A stretch of 64,000 bases of DNA, taken from Thereva unica. Its lineage: Eukaryota; Arthropoda; Insecta; Diptera; Therevidae. The translations under genes and the position numbers were made by a program. A model generated the notes under the pieces. That model was not told the origin of the DNA and did no database searches. It was given only the letters and a program-made list of their open reading frames with translations. The DNA lies in the NCBI GenBank assembly GCA_949987705.1, contig OX465281.1, positions 164,001 to 228,000 on the forward strand, in the 5' to 3' direction. Each line of letters starts with the position of its first letter. Position 1 is the stretch's first letter. Positions 34,301 to 44,817 of this stretch are shown piece after piece.

Positions 34301-35398
34301 CCGTTAACTGCCGGGTGTGGAAAAGGATAAAATCCTCTAGTAAGCATAGACGTTTCTTAAGTTGCCGTAGCCAGGGTTTGCTGTCTCTGTTTTTGAGTTG
34401 GTCCGTGTACCTTAAGAGTTTAACCCTACGTATTTTAGGAAGAGCCCAGGATAGTCTAGGCCTAAGATTCACAGCACTGCAGCTGGCGAGGTGCGAACAG
34501 CGCAGCACTCTTGGTTAATTTGGATATCAAACCTATTAAACGAGCTCCTACGCCATGGTGGTGTATCTCCAATACATGTGTTTTGGCTGGAGATACCATG
34601 TAGTCGCCATGCTCTGTGGTAGTCTCAAAGATGTGCGCATTCGGCTAGTTGGCCACGTGCTGTCACTGCTAGGTGTTCAATTAGTTGAGAGAAGCTTAAT
34701 GTTTTGCCTGCTAGTATCCGGGTGTACCCGTTTCCTGGTAAATTGTACCAGAACCCTTTTGTTAATCCTGTGAGAGCCCACTAGCTAGAGACCAAATAAA
34801 GTGTGTGCTGCATACCCTAGGTTTCACTGGCAATTTCTTGCAGGTTGGAATAACAAAGTTTAGTCTTCTTCTTATGTGGCGTTACAGTCCTTGTAGGAGT
34901 TGGGCCTGTTGAAGACTCTTCTTCCAGCCGCCTCTATGTCTGGCTAGCTCTTTCCAATTTGTTATATGAATTTTTCGTATATCCTAGCAAGTCATCCTTC
35001 CACCTTCTTCTTCTGTCGTCCTACGCATCTTTTTCTTTCTAGGTAGCCGATCATTGAAAATCCCAGAGTTTAAACGCAGGTTTCATAGGCATCTCATTCA
35101 ATATCTTACCAATTCCCCGATGACTACTAGACGTTACATTGCAGCTTAAATTTAAATAGCTGCGCTTAAGTGTTTTTTGTAAGACGAGCTTAAACTTGTG
35201 TTCCCCATGTACACCTTTTTAAATTACTAGTTTATGTTTTCAAAATATCAATTTCATTTCAATTCTAATTTGTCTTTTTTTTTCAATTTCAGAGTGTACG
35301 AAAATGGCAAAGAAACCGTTCTATCATATGAGAACGATGTCCTCAAATCAAAGACTGTGAATGGAGTTGCCCAAAAACTCTCTTCAATTGCAAATTAA
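28396..35398 (+). CDS. mrj: DNAJB6-type Hsp40 co-chaperone, alternatively spliced
   Basis: J-domain co-chaperone that stimulates Hsp70 ATPase; the DNAJB6/mrj family suppresses protein aggregation in cytoplasm and nucleus. Coding exons for the long form: 28396-28460, 28526-28635, 31273-31467, 31537-31801, 35293-35398. All junctions are GT-AG and the phases agree, giving 246 aa. Residues 1-58 are the J domain, with HPD at 31-33 and [15 protein letters not shown] around it. The loop and helix IV are followed by a Gly/Phe-rich part ([20 protein letters not shown]), a Ser/Thr-rich segment ([13 protein letters not shown]) and a C-terminal [10 protein letters not shown]...KTVNGVA motif typical of DNAJB6/B2. 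Alternative exons exist for positions 3 and 5 (separate entries). Large introns hold LINE debris. Orthology is confident; splice usage is inferred from sequence. Confidence 0.93.
28786..29081 (+). CDS. mrj: mrj alternative exon 3A
   Basis: The acceptor TTTTAG ends at 28785. The exon joins exon 2 in phase and reads [18 protein letters not shown], then an Asn/Ser/Tyr-rich stretch, then [20 protein letters not shown] and RSFG. It starts with the same (D)(K/R)KR(K/R)IYD helix IV segment as exon 3B and also ends in a Phe-Gly block, so it is an alternative to 3B. A weak donor G|GTAGGA at 28977/28978 would splice it in phase to exon 4 (192 nt; 245 aa with exon 5B). If not spliced, the frame runs on to TGA at 29079-29081, making a short 156-aa protein with no Ser/Thr domain. 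Which of the two happens cannot be told from DNA. Confidence 0.75.
29082..31272 (+). other. mrj intron between exons 3A and 3B
   Basis: No conserved gene or clear transposon was recognised. An open frame at 30687-30917 (Pro- and aromatic-rich, no ATG at its start, no matching splice sites seen) could be an old retroelement piece or chance. A TATA-less, tRNA-like or small RNA gene was not found. Confidence 0.5.
31273..31467 (+). CDS. mrj: mrj alternative exon 3B
   Basis: The acceptor TTTCCAG ends at 31272; the donor GTAAAT starts at 31468; length 195 nt. It encodes [20 protein letters not shown], a His/Arg/Asp linker, then [20 protein letters not shown] and [11 protein letters not shown]. This is the canonical end of a DNAJB6 J domain plus Gly/Phe region, and it is taken here as the default form. 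It begins and ends in the same phase as exon 3A, so either one, or both in tandem, would keep the frame. Confidence 0.88.
31537..31801 (+). CDS. mrj: mrj shared exon 4
   Basis: The acceptor TTTAAAG ends at 31536; the donor AG|GTAAGA is at 31801/31802. The exon encodes a His/Ser-rich linker ([13 protein letters not shown]), a Met-rich hydrophobic stretch ([18 protein letters not shown]) and the Ser/Thr-rich segment ending [13 protein letters not shown]. In DNAJB6 the Ser/Thr segment is the part that contacts unfolded clients. It ends in the middle of an Arg codon, which either terminal exon completes. Confidence 0.88.
31900..31972 (+). CDS. mrj: mrj alternative short terminal exon 5A
   Basis: The acceptor TTTAAAAG ends at 31899 and completes the split Arg codon. 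It encodes [18 protein letters not shown], then IWIIEY and TAG at 31970-31972, giving a 235-aa protein. HKKRKQ is a basic patch resembling a nuclear localisation signal. AATAAA at 32039-32044 is well placed for cleavage. Use of this exon removes the conserved VYENGKETV tail. The pyrimidine tract before the acceptor is short, so it may be a minor form, or read through directly from exon 4 as part of a retained intron. Confidence 0.65.
31973..33000 (+). other. mrj intron between exons 5A and 5B, first part
   Basis: Holds the putative 3' UTR and polyadenylation signal of the short isoform (AATAAA at 32039). The rest is AT-rich with no recognised content. Confidence 0.5.
33005..33175 (-). mobile_element. 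RTE-like LINE 3' end in mrj intron
   Basis: On the minus strand, about 33170 to 33050, the DNA reads as the C-terminal tail of a LINE ORF ([18 protein letters not shown]) followed by a GAAGAAGAAG tail. The same tail occurs on the plus strand at 51721-51915 (QNRDRWKEQLREATTRSR then GAAGAAGAAG). These are two dispersed copies of one family's 3' end. Confidence 0.6.
33176..34855. other. mrj intron, unassigned repeat-like DNA
   Basis: Less AT-rich than its surroundings and with many short open frames on both strands, so it may be an old LTR or other retroelement piece. A TATA-like ATGTATAAAA near 33605, followed by a run resembling an LTR leader, fits a solo LTR. No direct repeat ends, primer-binding site or protein domain could be shown. 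Confidence 0.25.
34862..35155. mobile_element. LINE 3'-end fragments in mrj intron
   Basis: At 35044-35110 the plus strand reads [16 protein letters not shown], the same C-terminal block seen in the jockey-like piece at 17205-17590 (EFKRKVHRHLLLHPP). Just upstream, 34862-35040, a stretch beginning TCTTCTTCTTATGTGGCG looks like the antisense 3' end of another LINE with a GAAGAA-type tail. Both are truncated and decayed. Confidence 0.45.
35293..35398 (+). CDS. mrj: mrj conserved terminal exon 5B
   Basis: A long T-rich tract precedes the acceptor TTTCAG ending at 35292. It encodes [20 protein letters not shown] and [14 protein letters not shown], then TAA at 35396-35398. The motif (V.ENG.E.V...DG.LKS.TVNG) is the conserved C-terminal beta segment of DNAJB6/B2 proteins. 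AATAAA-like signals occur repeatedly from about 35440 on, so the 3' UTR end is not fixed. Confidence 0.9.
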
Positions 35399-36670
35399 AC
35401 AAACAAAAGAAGAAACATTTAAATATTAAAATTATAATTAATAAAAAGAAATAACAAATAAGCAGATAAGAAAATTTCTTTGAAATTAAATTTAATAAAA
35501 CAAAAAACACAAACTCAAACCCATTAATTTTATACTATCCTCAAAAATATTTCCTCCTTTTGTTTTTTTTTCTTTTCATTTAACAATTTATATTTTTCTG
35601 TTTTTACGTTTACATTTTCCTGAATTTTCATTTGTAATAATTTACTTCATCATACGTATAGCTTAATTTTAAAAACATGAAAACAAAACCTTAATTGAAA
35701 ACAAAACAGCGACACACATACACATACATTTATGAGAAAAGAATAATAAATGAAAATCTAGATTAATGTTAAAATTTTCTGCTGCCTATTTTTTGTTAAA
35801 CACATTTTTTGTGACTTATTTTAGTCTGGTAGTTTTTAAAATAGTCTCAACTTAGTTAAGGATTTTCTGTTTTTGTTCAGTGGCGAAAGGATTCGAATTG
35901 ATTTATTTTTGAATTTCTTTTTTCTTATAAATTGAAAATATTAAAAAAAATTAGCAAAAATAAATGGATTTATAAGAAACCAGTCAAACAAGAGAACAAT
36001 TTATTGTAAAAGAAATAATATTTATTTTAGAAAAAAGAAAAGAAAATTTCAATTGATTTTTTCCATAAAACACACCAAAACGTTTGGTAAACACGAAACG
36101 AATTTTATTGTAAAATTGTGAGCTTGCTGTTAACTTCATTCCTGATGTGATGTAAAGCAGCCAGTGGGAAACTATAGGGATCATAACAAATATATTAAAA
36201 AAGAAGTTGAAAAGAAAAATATAAAACAATTATTAAATATTAAAATGGAGATTTTTTTAATGAAAATATATTTCCGGTAGTTGAACGCATAGTGATGGTT
36301 AAATAATGTAATATCAAAAATCTTTCGCGAATTTAAAGTTGTGTTCTCTTTTTTTATATAGCTTGAATTTTTGTTAGGGATTTTTATTCATTAACTAGAA
36401 TTAGTTAATTTGTGGAGTATTTATTTATGGTGGCCGTTCTGTAAGACTGGTGTTGATAGCTTCGACCGATGCGTGCTTGTTATCATTTCAATAGAAAATC
36501 AAAAAAAAAAAAAATAGAAATTGAAGAGAGGAAATCAATAGATGAATCCAAAATATTCAGTTTTTATTTAACATTTATACTGCCAGTACCAAATTAAGAT
36601 GAGCTAAGATCGGACCACCTTTTTACTTTGAAAACAATGGTTACTACATCCCAGTTAAGAAATTAATTAA
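35399..36670 (+). other. mrj 3' UTR and AT-rich downstream DNA
   Basis: Probable 3' UTR of the long mrj transcripts with several AATAAA-like strings (for example near 35443 and 35745), then AT-rich DNA with A- and T-runs. No gene recognised. Confidence 0.5.
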
Positions 36671-36677
36671 TTGTATA

Positions 36678-36800
36678 ATGTTCATTGTTATCTTCAAAAT
36701 TATACATGATCCAAACTTCAAAATGAAGCCATTGCTACCGTATCTGCCTGCCATGCCGGAAGACAGAGTCAATTCGGGCGTATCATCTCGATTACTCCTA
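36678..36800 (+). mobile_element. possible BEL/Pao-like pol fragment
   Basis: The frame reads MKPLLPYLPAMPEDRVNSGV near 36723-36782. Pro-rich strings with ALPEDRV.PA... followed by NTGVD precede the integrase core in BEL/Pao polyproteins. The match is short and no integrase motif follows, so this is a weak call. Confidence 0.2.
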
Positions 36801-36879
36801 CCTGGAAAAATTATCTACAAAGTCAAAGGTTCAAGGAGGACAACAGTCCGTATTTTTTTTTTTTCTAATTAAACACATT

Positions 36880-39680
36880 GTGCGATTTTACTTAAATAAT
36901 TTCTTATATATCACCAAGTACTCCCAAACCCGAGCTACCTGTAGATAAAAGCTATAATATCTATGTAAGGTTCCCGACTTACTCGAATGGTATTTCTGGC
37001 TTTTTTGACGTAATTCGTTTTTTATTATAACATATTTATTCATTGTGTCGATAAAGGGACAATTCTTTTTCAGCAATATTTTGCAAGAGATAGTCTCGTA
37101 GATGTCCTATCGATTCTGTCCACAGATGTCATTTTAAAGCAAGTGTTGTGTAATTCTGGAACACATGGTTGGATACGTAAACCATTGCAAACGAATTATT
37201 TCTGAGATAAAATACACAAGAATATCGATATTTTGAAATGGGAGAAAAATATTAATTGATTTTGTAGTCATTTTCAAAAAAAAATTCAAATGCATTCTTT
37301 CATAATGCAATCGTTCCATAGACAATGCACACCGTTAGTAACGAATTCATGTATAAAGCAATCCCGGATGACCACGTCATCCGTTCTTGCCTGATAAATG
37401 ATAAGAGTTCAGTTGCAATAAATATTCAGTCGTGAACAGTCGTGTTGTTTTAATATATTTGCTACAATTTAGACCTTACGAGTTAGTATTTAAAAAGTCC
37501 ATATTAGCTCATTGACTTTTGCAGAGCACCGGCAAAGTTTCTACTTCTGCAGTACACAGCGAGAAGTGCGTAAGTGCATAATATGAGTTTCGAGAAAATC
37601 GCCCTCAAAGATTTTGTTAGATACAGAAGTGTGCACGAAACCACTTTTGCCGGTCCCATAACTCAGCAAGCACAGCTCAGTTGAAGACAAGAATTATAAC
37701 AATGGTTAAGAATAAAATGCAACAAAAATGCAATAAACTCAAAATCGTTAAATTTTCACTTAAGCACTTCTAGCTTTTTTGTAGACTTGTCTTTTATACT
37801 TATACACTTGACCACAAAGCTTTTGTCTATACCGTGGTCGTGATATGGTCCAATGCACTGAGGGGAGACCTTAATCTTACGTATTAATCATCTCTTGCTA
37901 TATGTTAAGGAATGCTGTTCTGGATATAGGCTACGCAACTACACTTGATATGAGTAAGTGATAGTTTTTTTAAGTTTTCCACAAAGCACCAATAACAAAC
38001 TTGTTAAACTGCAGATGTGAAGCTCCTTTTTTGACACATTTTTGAAAAATTTTAAGTGAGTGTTCTTTCGAAAATGATTTTTTTGGATACCATCTACAGA
38101 AGGTAACAGAATGCGTCCCACACACGATGTGTAACCCATCTCCAATGGGTTTTTATGTGGACATAAACAAAAGTCATTACCTGTTAATGTAATATTTTTG
38201 CCTAAATAAAGGAAGCAGAACAATTTTTGGAATTGAATATTTGGCAGAAGATGACACGTGCAGAAAATTGTTCTCTGTAAGTCTGTCTATGGATTCCATG
38301 TCGACCGCTTTGGTAATTGTATGGCTCATCAATTTGCTTCTTTTTTTACTGAAATAATCCATACATAAAATGCTGTTGATTCTTTCGTAGCATGGCATTT
38401 TTAGTGGGATAGAATGTCACTTCTAACTATCGGTATGACTTGCGGGTTAATTCAAGACTTCACAACTGCAATATTAGCTTTTATTCACACTCTTGTGAAT
38501 AATAATTTTGCTTACACAAATCTGTTAAGAATAAATGGTGTTATTAGATAAATGCCATGGCTCTGCAATGCGTTCTCGATTTTAAAGATAAATTAGCTCC
38601 GCGTTAAGTTAAATATGTTAATAATAATGGACTATATTCATTAAGGCAATTATTTACATTAATCCTAAATTGGAGGTGAAGGAAGCAGGATCAGGAAATT
38701 TCTACCGATGAACATAAACACAGAATACTTATTTAATTGGTAAGAGTGACTTCATAATTAGAACTTAGTCAGCCATGGAAAATTAAAGTTCTTTATATCT
38801 CTGGTTAAAATTCAGTACTTTTGGAAACGGGAAACATGAATTAGGAAGAGTAGATTCGCTTAATCCCAATTAAAGCTGCATTTGCTCTACTAATATAAAG
38901 TTGAACTTTTACTGAAAACATGGCTAATGAATTAGCTTTCTTGCAACAACCGAATATTTGCTCTAGGCATGGCAATTTTAACTTAGGTAAGGTGGGCCAG
39001 AAGATTTAGGATCAATATCTGCTAGGTGAATATTGTCCACTTGTCCAAAACTATGCTAGTAGTCTTGCTGCGGCCATCCATTAGCTTGGAATAAATCGCG
39101 GGCGTTCTTTTTATCAACATAATAAATCGCATATTCAAAATAATTAAAAATAAAGTATTTGAAAATAATAAAAAAATTGAAAAATCCCTGACATTAAATT
39201 TCACATCACATTAATTTTGAAATAAATTAAACAAATATTTACTAGTGTTCATTCTATTGCGGGAATATTTTCTCACATTTAGGTAATTTGAAATTTACAT
39301 ATTAGAATTTAATTTAATATTTTGTTTTGCTTTGTTTAATGCGAAGCAATTAATCCCAATAACATTTGTTATTTTCCTTTTTCCAATAGTAGTATCATTT
39401 GCTGTGTGCGTGTTTTTGTATGCATTTTACTTGACGGTGAGAGCGTATTAATTAATATTTTAGTTAATAATTATTAAAATTTAAATGAAAACAAATATGA
39501 TTAAATGTACTTGAACAATAGTTTAAGAAAATAAAAAGAAATGGAATAAAAAAGAGAAATAAAGAAAACTAGTTAAAACAATTGTTTTGGAATTTTTTTG
39601 GTTAATTTACTTCGTACATCAGCCTGACTTGAAGTTGTCAAAATAGTCTATGAGCTGTTCACAGCACACTAGTTGTAACT
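36880..39680. other. AT-rich intergenic, no gene seen
   Basis: Short open frames on both strands with no recognisable domain. No RNA gene and no repeat with defined ends were seen. Confidence 0.5.
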
Positions 39681-39683
39681 TCT

Positions 39684-39830
39684 TCTTTGATCCGTTATCT
39701 GGCGGTCCGAGCGGGACGTCCCCGCAACGGATACGCTGCTGTCGGTGTCGCTGGGTCTCGAACTTTATTCACGATTCGTTTCCATTCTTGCCGGTTTTTG
39801 GCGACGTCTCGAGCCTCGGTAACTGATAAC
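39684..39830 (-). mobile_element. possible LINE 3'-end fragment
   Basis: A GC-richer block beginning CTTCTTCTTTGATCCG interrupts AT-rich DNA. It looks like the complement of a GAAGAA-tailed LINE 3' end, as at 33005 and 34862, but no protein motif is readable. Confidence 0.3.
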
Positions 39831-40099
39831 CGTTGATATTCCTAATTGTAACATGTATTCCTAACGATAAAAGTTGACTTCTTGATGAAGCCCCTTCCGA
39901 AATGGGCCTTGGATAAAATACCTGTATTCTGCACTTGGCCTGGGCGAGCGAACAATAACGTTACAGCAGAATGACAAATTAGAGAAGTAAAGCCCACGGC
40001 GCGGGGTTAGAGCTGCAGTAGTGGTGCAGTTCCTCTTGCCTCAAATGTTACCATATAAGAATTGAATTTGCTGGTATAGAAGAAGTTTACAAGATACCT

Positions 40100-40650
40100 A
40101 GCCGAGCGGACTGGAGCATGTACAAAGAACGTCTCGGGGCATCAGATGAAATCAGCAATTTTCGACTCTTATGAATTCTCTTGTCCTCTAACCGTCAGAT
40201 CCAGGGGCCGTATTTGGTTGATGGATCGACTCGACAAAAAAAGCTTTTCGATTTTCTTTAAGTTTCGTATTTGGTTTCACGACCAAATCGACAGCTAAGC
40301 GCAGCCATACAAAACCATCAAATTGGGTGGTATTACTTCAAGGCAGCAAACCACGTATATTTAATTAAAATATAAATTGTTAAAAGTTTATTGCATGCAT
40401 AAATTGAGCTTTTCAATAATCGTTAAACGCCTTTATCGACACGTAAAGAGACGATATCGTGTCGCCAAATGCCAATTTTTATTTATCGACAGACGACAAT
40501 GTCGACTCGAGAAACCAAATACGGCCCCTGGTCGGAGCTAAGAGCTGTCGCGCAAAACAGAGTCCGCTGGAGGGCAACTGTTTCCGCCCTATGTCCCATG
40601 TGGGATTAAAGGAGTTTAAAGAAGAAGAAAAGGGCCCTTATTTCCAAATA
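40100..40650 (+). mobile_element. LINE 3' end split by a MITE
   Basis: Plus-strand frames before and after the MITE at 40202-40530 read as LINE C-terminal tail. DEISNFRLL lies near 40147, then after the MITE AVAQNRVRWRATVSALCPMW (40547-40606) and a GAAGAAGAAAA tail. This is the usual RTE-like ending with a simple-repeat tail. The MITE therefore landed in an already inserted LINE, giving a relative age order. Confidence 0.55.
40202..40530. mobile_element. hAT-like MITE nested in a LINE end
   Basis: Ends CAGGGGCCGTATTTGGTT at both termini (right in inverted form, ending at 40530) over 18 identical bases. Flanks are GTCAGATC (40194-40201) and GTCGGAGC (40531-40538), matching at 6 of 8, consistent with a decayed 8-bp hAT duplication. 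GTCGACTCGA-like strings recur near both arms. About 329 bp and non-coding. Confidence 0.7.
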
Positions 40651-41029
40651 CGGTGGATCTAATACTTCCTACAAGGTTGTGATTATTGAATCCAGCGAAA
40701 GAACTGCCATCACAACTACCACTGAGAATGTTTTTGGTAATCGCAAACTATCAAACGACCACGTGGCTGTACAAGGTGCTATCAGAAGGCTCCGAGAAAC
40801 GTGATTAAACCAGCACCGAGAGCCTGTAAAAAACCAACTTCACCAATTAAAAACAAATAATTACTGGCAACGGTAATAGGTATAGATTTTTTTAAACTCC
40901 GTGACACAAAAAATTTGAGCAGTTCTGCGCACCTCGTTGCCAAATTTTATAAATATTGTTCTATCATTTCCCCTCTTTTTAGTTAAAACGGCAACAAACA
41001 CAGAAAAAACTCAACCTGTCTGACTAGTA

Positions 41030-42060
41030 GTGAAAAATAACAGTCTGGCGGGGGCGGTGCGTTTGCGGGAGCTATTCTCCTTTAAGCCAGAAGACCTTCT
41101 GGATTATTTATCGATCCTCAAGGAGCTAAACCTGGAGCCAATGATATCATTGTCCGATACTGTTCCTGCCACTATTGACTTTGACTAACCGTTTACGACG
41201 ATTATTCGAAGTAGGTGAGAGTGGCAACAAGGCAAGCCTCTTTTTAGAGGAAGCACGGCCTTTTGGTATATGGACGGTTCCAAAACCGATAAAGGGTTAG
41301 GGCTGGGCTTATATGGCCCAAGGAGCAAAATATCCAATGAGCATTACCCCCACTGTTTTTCAGGCTGAGGCACTCGCCATCCAGGTGTGTGCCCAGACTT
41401 AATAATAGAGCTCCAAATAGCACTAACATTAGTATTTTCTCGGAAAGTCAAGCTGCCCTGCTGGCCATTAAATCTCACAGGGTGTCATTAAAGACTGTCC
41501 TGGATTGTCTCCTTTCTCTGAAATCCCTCAGCAGGAACAACAGTGTCACGCTGATGTGGCCACGGAGTAATGGTTTGGTAATGAAATCGCCGACAGCCTG
41601 GCTAGAGTAGAGGCAAACTCATCACCTATCGGTCCGGAGCCTTTCTGTAGCTTACCAAGCTGCCACGTAGGAACGGTCGTCAAAATTTGAGTCGGCCAGC
41701 TGTTTCTTCATAGCTGAACAAGGACTCGTCAAGCTAAAAGATTCATCCAAATCGATAAACCTAAAGCGGACAAACTTTTAAATCTCAGGAGGTGGGGGCT
41801 AAAAATAAAATAACAGAGCTGCTGGTCTAACTACACCAAGGTGGTTGTCGCACCTAGGACAGCATACACCAACACGAATGGAGAGATGTTGCTGCTTTTA
41901 TTGGAAATAAGACAGTACTTCGTTGTGAAGGTACGATTCTAGTCATTAGAGAATCAATGTCCCTGCTGATTGAGTTGAACATAATTCCGGAGTCCTCAAG
42001 AGAGAATTTGTCGCGTGCTTCCGCTTCTTTATCGAAGACGTCTGAATGCAGAGGAAAGAG
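41030..42060 (+). mobile_element. LOA/R1-like LINE fossil, RNase H region
   Basis: Plus-strand frames give YMDGSKTDKGLGLGLYG (41268-41320; first RNase H Asp), then NISIFSESQAALLAIKSH (the usual D of SDSQAAL is E here), then LDCLLSLKSLSRNNSVTLMW, then after a frameshift GNEIADSLARVEANSSP with the last Asp. A C-terminal Cys piece (ENQCPC) lies near 41950. This order is the RNase H domain and tail of LOA/I/R1-type LINEs. Frameshifts, the changed catalytic Asp and missing upstream RT make it inactive. Confidence 0.8.
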
Positions 42061-42797
42061 GGCGCCATTTATAAAGAATCCTTAAAATGAATTAAAACAA
42101 GTTTTTTTTTACATCGAATAGTCCTTAATTTATTTTATTTTCTTTTTTTTATTGAAGGATATCAGACATCTTAAACCTAGAACAATAAAACTAAAAATAT
42201 ACAAAACCAACACTCTTCAAGAGGTCACATATTTTTCTCTAAAACAAATAAATACAAAAAACTAGAAAACCTAGAAAACATTTACGAAGTTTAGAGAGTT
42301 ATAAAAAAATCGACTAGGAATGCATGTAGATCGGCAAATTCCCTTTGTCCATTTTGATAGCAAACAATTTCCCACAAAAAATTCTCCAATTGTTCTCGAT
42401 TACCACCGCTTCCGAAAAATCTCTCCTGGACCCCCGTACAGAAAAAATGTCTGCACGTTGTTAGTAAATAGTATTGGCAAAGAACACGACCGGTACTTGC
42501 GGAATTGATGCAATTTTCGAAGGTATCGCTTCCGGTCCTCCTACGCGGGTTTTTATCACAACCGAACTTCTTTTCTCGCGCATAGAAACCGGAAATTGAT
42601 CATCAAAAGCCGAAGAGTTTAAAATGAACTAAATCCCGCTGATAGTGAAATTTTCTTGTGGTAACTGGACTAGCTAACTTAACGACGAATTTTAAATAAA
42701 TTGCATGAGTCTCAGACAGATGGGGGGGAAGGATAAATCATAAGCAAAGGATGTGGTGTCTGCTATCGTCATTTACCGTGGCTTCGGTCCACCATTG
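42061..42797 (-). other. RNF25 3' flank, probable 3' UTR
   Basis: DNA downstream of the RNF25 stop codon on the minus strand. Part should be its 3' UTR, but no single polyadenylation signal stands out before the TTTATT strings near 42125-42135. No other gene recognised. Confidence 0.4.
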
Positions 42798-44348
42798 TCA
42801 CCTAGTACTAGAGCCGCACGGCGCCTGGACATTTGCCGATTTCTGTTGGTTGGCTGGTTCCTGTTGTGACTGACTAGAATTTTGATAGTGATGATGATGG
42901 TGGTGGTGGTGCCGTCTGCCGCGGTAGTGCCTCCGATTGTGATGTGAATAGTTGTTGTTGGTTGGCTCTGGAGCGTATCTTTGGCCGGAATTTACTACTG
43001 GAGCACAATTCGTCTGTTGCATCTGTTGTTGTTGCTGCTGCTGATTGTTGGATCGGTTTTGATAACGAGTCTGATTTGCGCGAATGTGAGTTTGCCTTTG
43101 ATTTGGTTGTGCGTTCGGAGACTGTGGAAGACGCAAAATTAGAAACTAGTAAGAATATCGCAGCTACAAACTTACTGCAAAGGGCTGCTCAACTTCGTTT
43201 TCATTTTCGCCTCCTTCACTATTATCTGCTCCTTTTCTTTGGTTAGAATGGGACTGGTCTTCCGGCTCAATTGAGATCACATTACCTTCCTCAGCATCTA
43301 AGTCTATTATCGCACCACGACTCTTCTGTTGTAAGAATAAATTCGACATTTTCATTTGAAGCTCTTTGAGATCATCGGTTAATTGAAAGTCTGGAGCACA
43401 TTCAAGCTCGGCTGGTGGAAGAGCATTTTTCAAGTTGTCTGCTTCATCTTTAATGGGCTCACGGCAAACTGGACAAACAGCCTAAGAATTAGATATTTTA
43501 TTGTTTGTTAATTTTACGGTTTTAAGGCCAATAATTCGAAGCGATATCTAGACTTATCCACACCTGAATCACTTAGGTTTTATTAAGAAGCAACCAATTT
43601 CAGTGAAAATAAAATGAAATTAAAAAATAAAAGCCATTCCTTACATAAGCAAAGCGCAATACTTATTAACTGACCTGAAACGGATCTGACATCTTCTTCA
43701 GCCATGGCGGCAATTTATCCTGTTCCTCCTGATAGTTCTTCTTGGAAGCGATCAAATGCCGGGCTAAGCAGTAACTATGCAGATAGTGATAACACTCAGT
43801 TTTTGTGAATTCGTCGCCATCCTGAAACCCATACAAACAGACAGTGCACTGTCCGCTCGGTAAATTACTTCCGGTCAAGTGTTCTCGGATAACTTCAATC
43901 AAGTCGAAGACAACTGGATACCCGATGGATTCTGTCAGTTTCTTAACGCACGCGTCCTTAATTTCATTTTGTCGGCAATCATCCAGCCCTCGCGGTCGCA
44001 CTAACTTAAAATCTGGACTAATATCTGGATAGCCTGGCTTAGGTAATACTTGCAGCGTAACACATATGTACTGCCGGTCAGTGTCGCCACCAACTACTGG
44101 AAACACTGTGGTTTCTATCAGTTCGGGGAAGCCCCTGTTTAGTGCCAACAATAATTACAAATGCTTAGTTCTTTATACTGACTACTTACGTATCGGGATT
44201 CTTTTTAATTTTAACATCCTCCATTAAGATTGCCTCTAGGGATTCAACTTCGTCAATAAGACTGAAATTTTTTGAGAACGAAAACGTGATTGAGGTTATA
44301 TGATTTGCGGATAAGAAAATTCGTGCACAGCAATACTTACGCGTCCAT
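42798..44348 (-). CDS. Rnf25: RNF25-type RWD and RING E3 ubiquitin ligase
   Basis: Predicted E3 ubiquitin ligase acting with E2 enzymes in cytoplasm or on ribosomes. Exons, 5' to 3': 44348-44341, 44261-44190, 44134-43675, 43481-43176, 43121-42798; all GT-AG, summing to 1170 nt and 389 aa. Residues 1 to about 115 form the RWD domain (MDALIDEVESLEAI at the start, then VLPKPGYPDISPDF, the YP..P signature). The RING ligands are C123, C126, C141, H143, H146, C149, C183, C186, with the insert before CPVCREPI typical of RNF25. The C-terminus is Gln-rich and has an 8-residue His run and Arg-rich RRHYRGRR. Human RNF25 is somewhat longer. The start codon has AAA before ATG. The first exon has only 8 coding bases, so it is easily missed by gene finders. 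Confidence 0.93.
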
Positions 44349-44815
44349 TTTTGTAATTTTCTCAAATCCACTCTAAACTTTACTGGTTCAAATTCAAAGA
44401 TGGCCTAATTTTCCACAGTTTAACACTTTTTTGAATGCAAATTTCCGCCTTGGTAGAACTTGGATTTGATGGCTGTGGGCACTGTCAGATTTTTTGCTCG
44501 GTCGATTCTTCCAGCTGAGAAAAATTCGAAGGCAAGGGAACCGCTGAATTTATTGTTGTTTTGATGCTGAATGCAACTGTTCACATCGTCATGCGCACAC
44601 CGCGCTTCGTCTATCAGGGCATTCCTGGTACTCGGCAGTTGACGTTAGTGCAATCCTGAAACCAGTTTTTATCCTGGCTGAAAATCGCTATAAAGCCCGG
44701 CACTAAAAATAGTGGGAGGGAAGCTCCGCTAGAAAAGCTAAGAGAGTAGGGGCACCACCCCAATGTATACTTTCCCTAGTTGAACTTGGTGAGCTTTACA
44801 AAGTTTATGTTAATA
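44349..44815. other. RNF25 upstream region
   Basis: Should hold the RNF25 promoter (transcribed leftward). An initiator-type motif cannot be chosen with confidence. No other gene seen. Confidence 0.4.
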
Positions 44816-44817
44816 TG

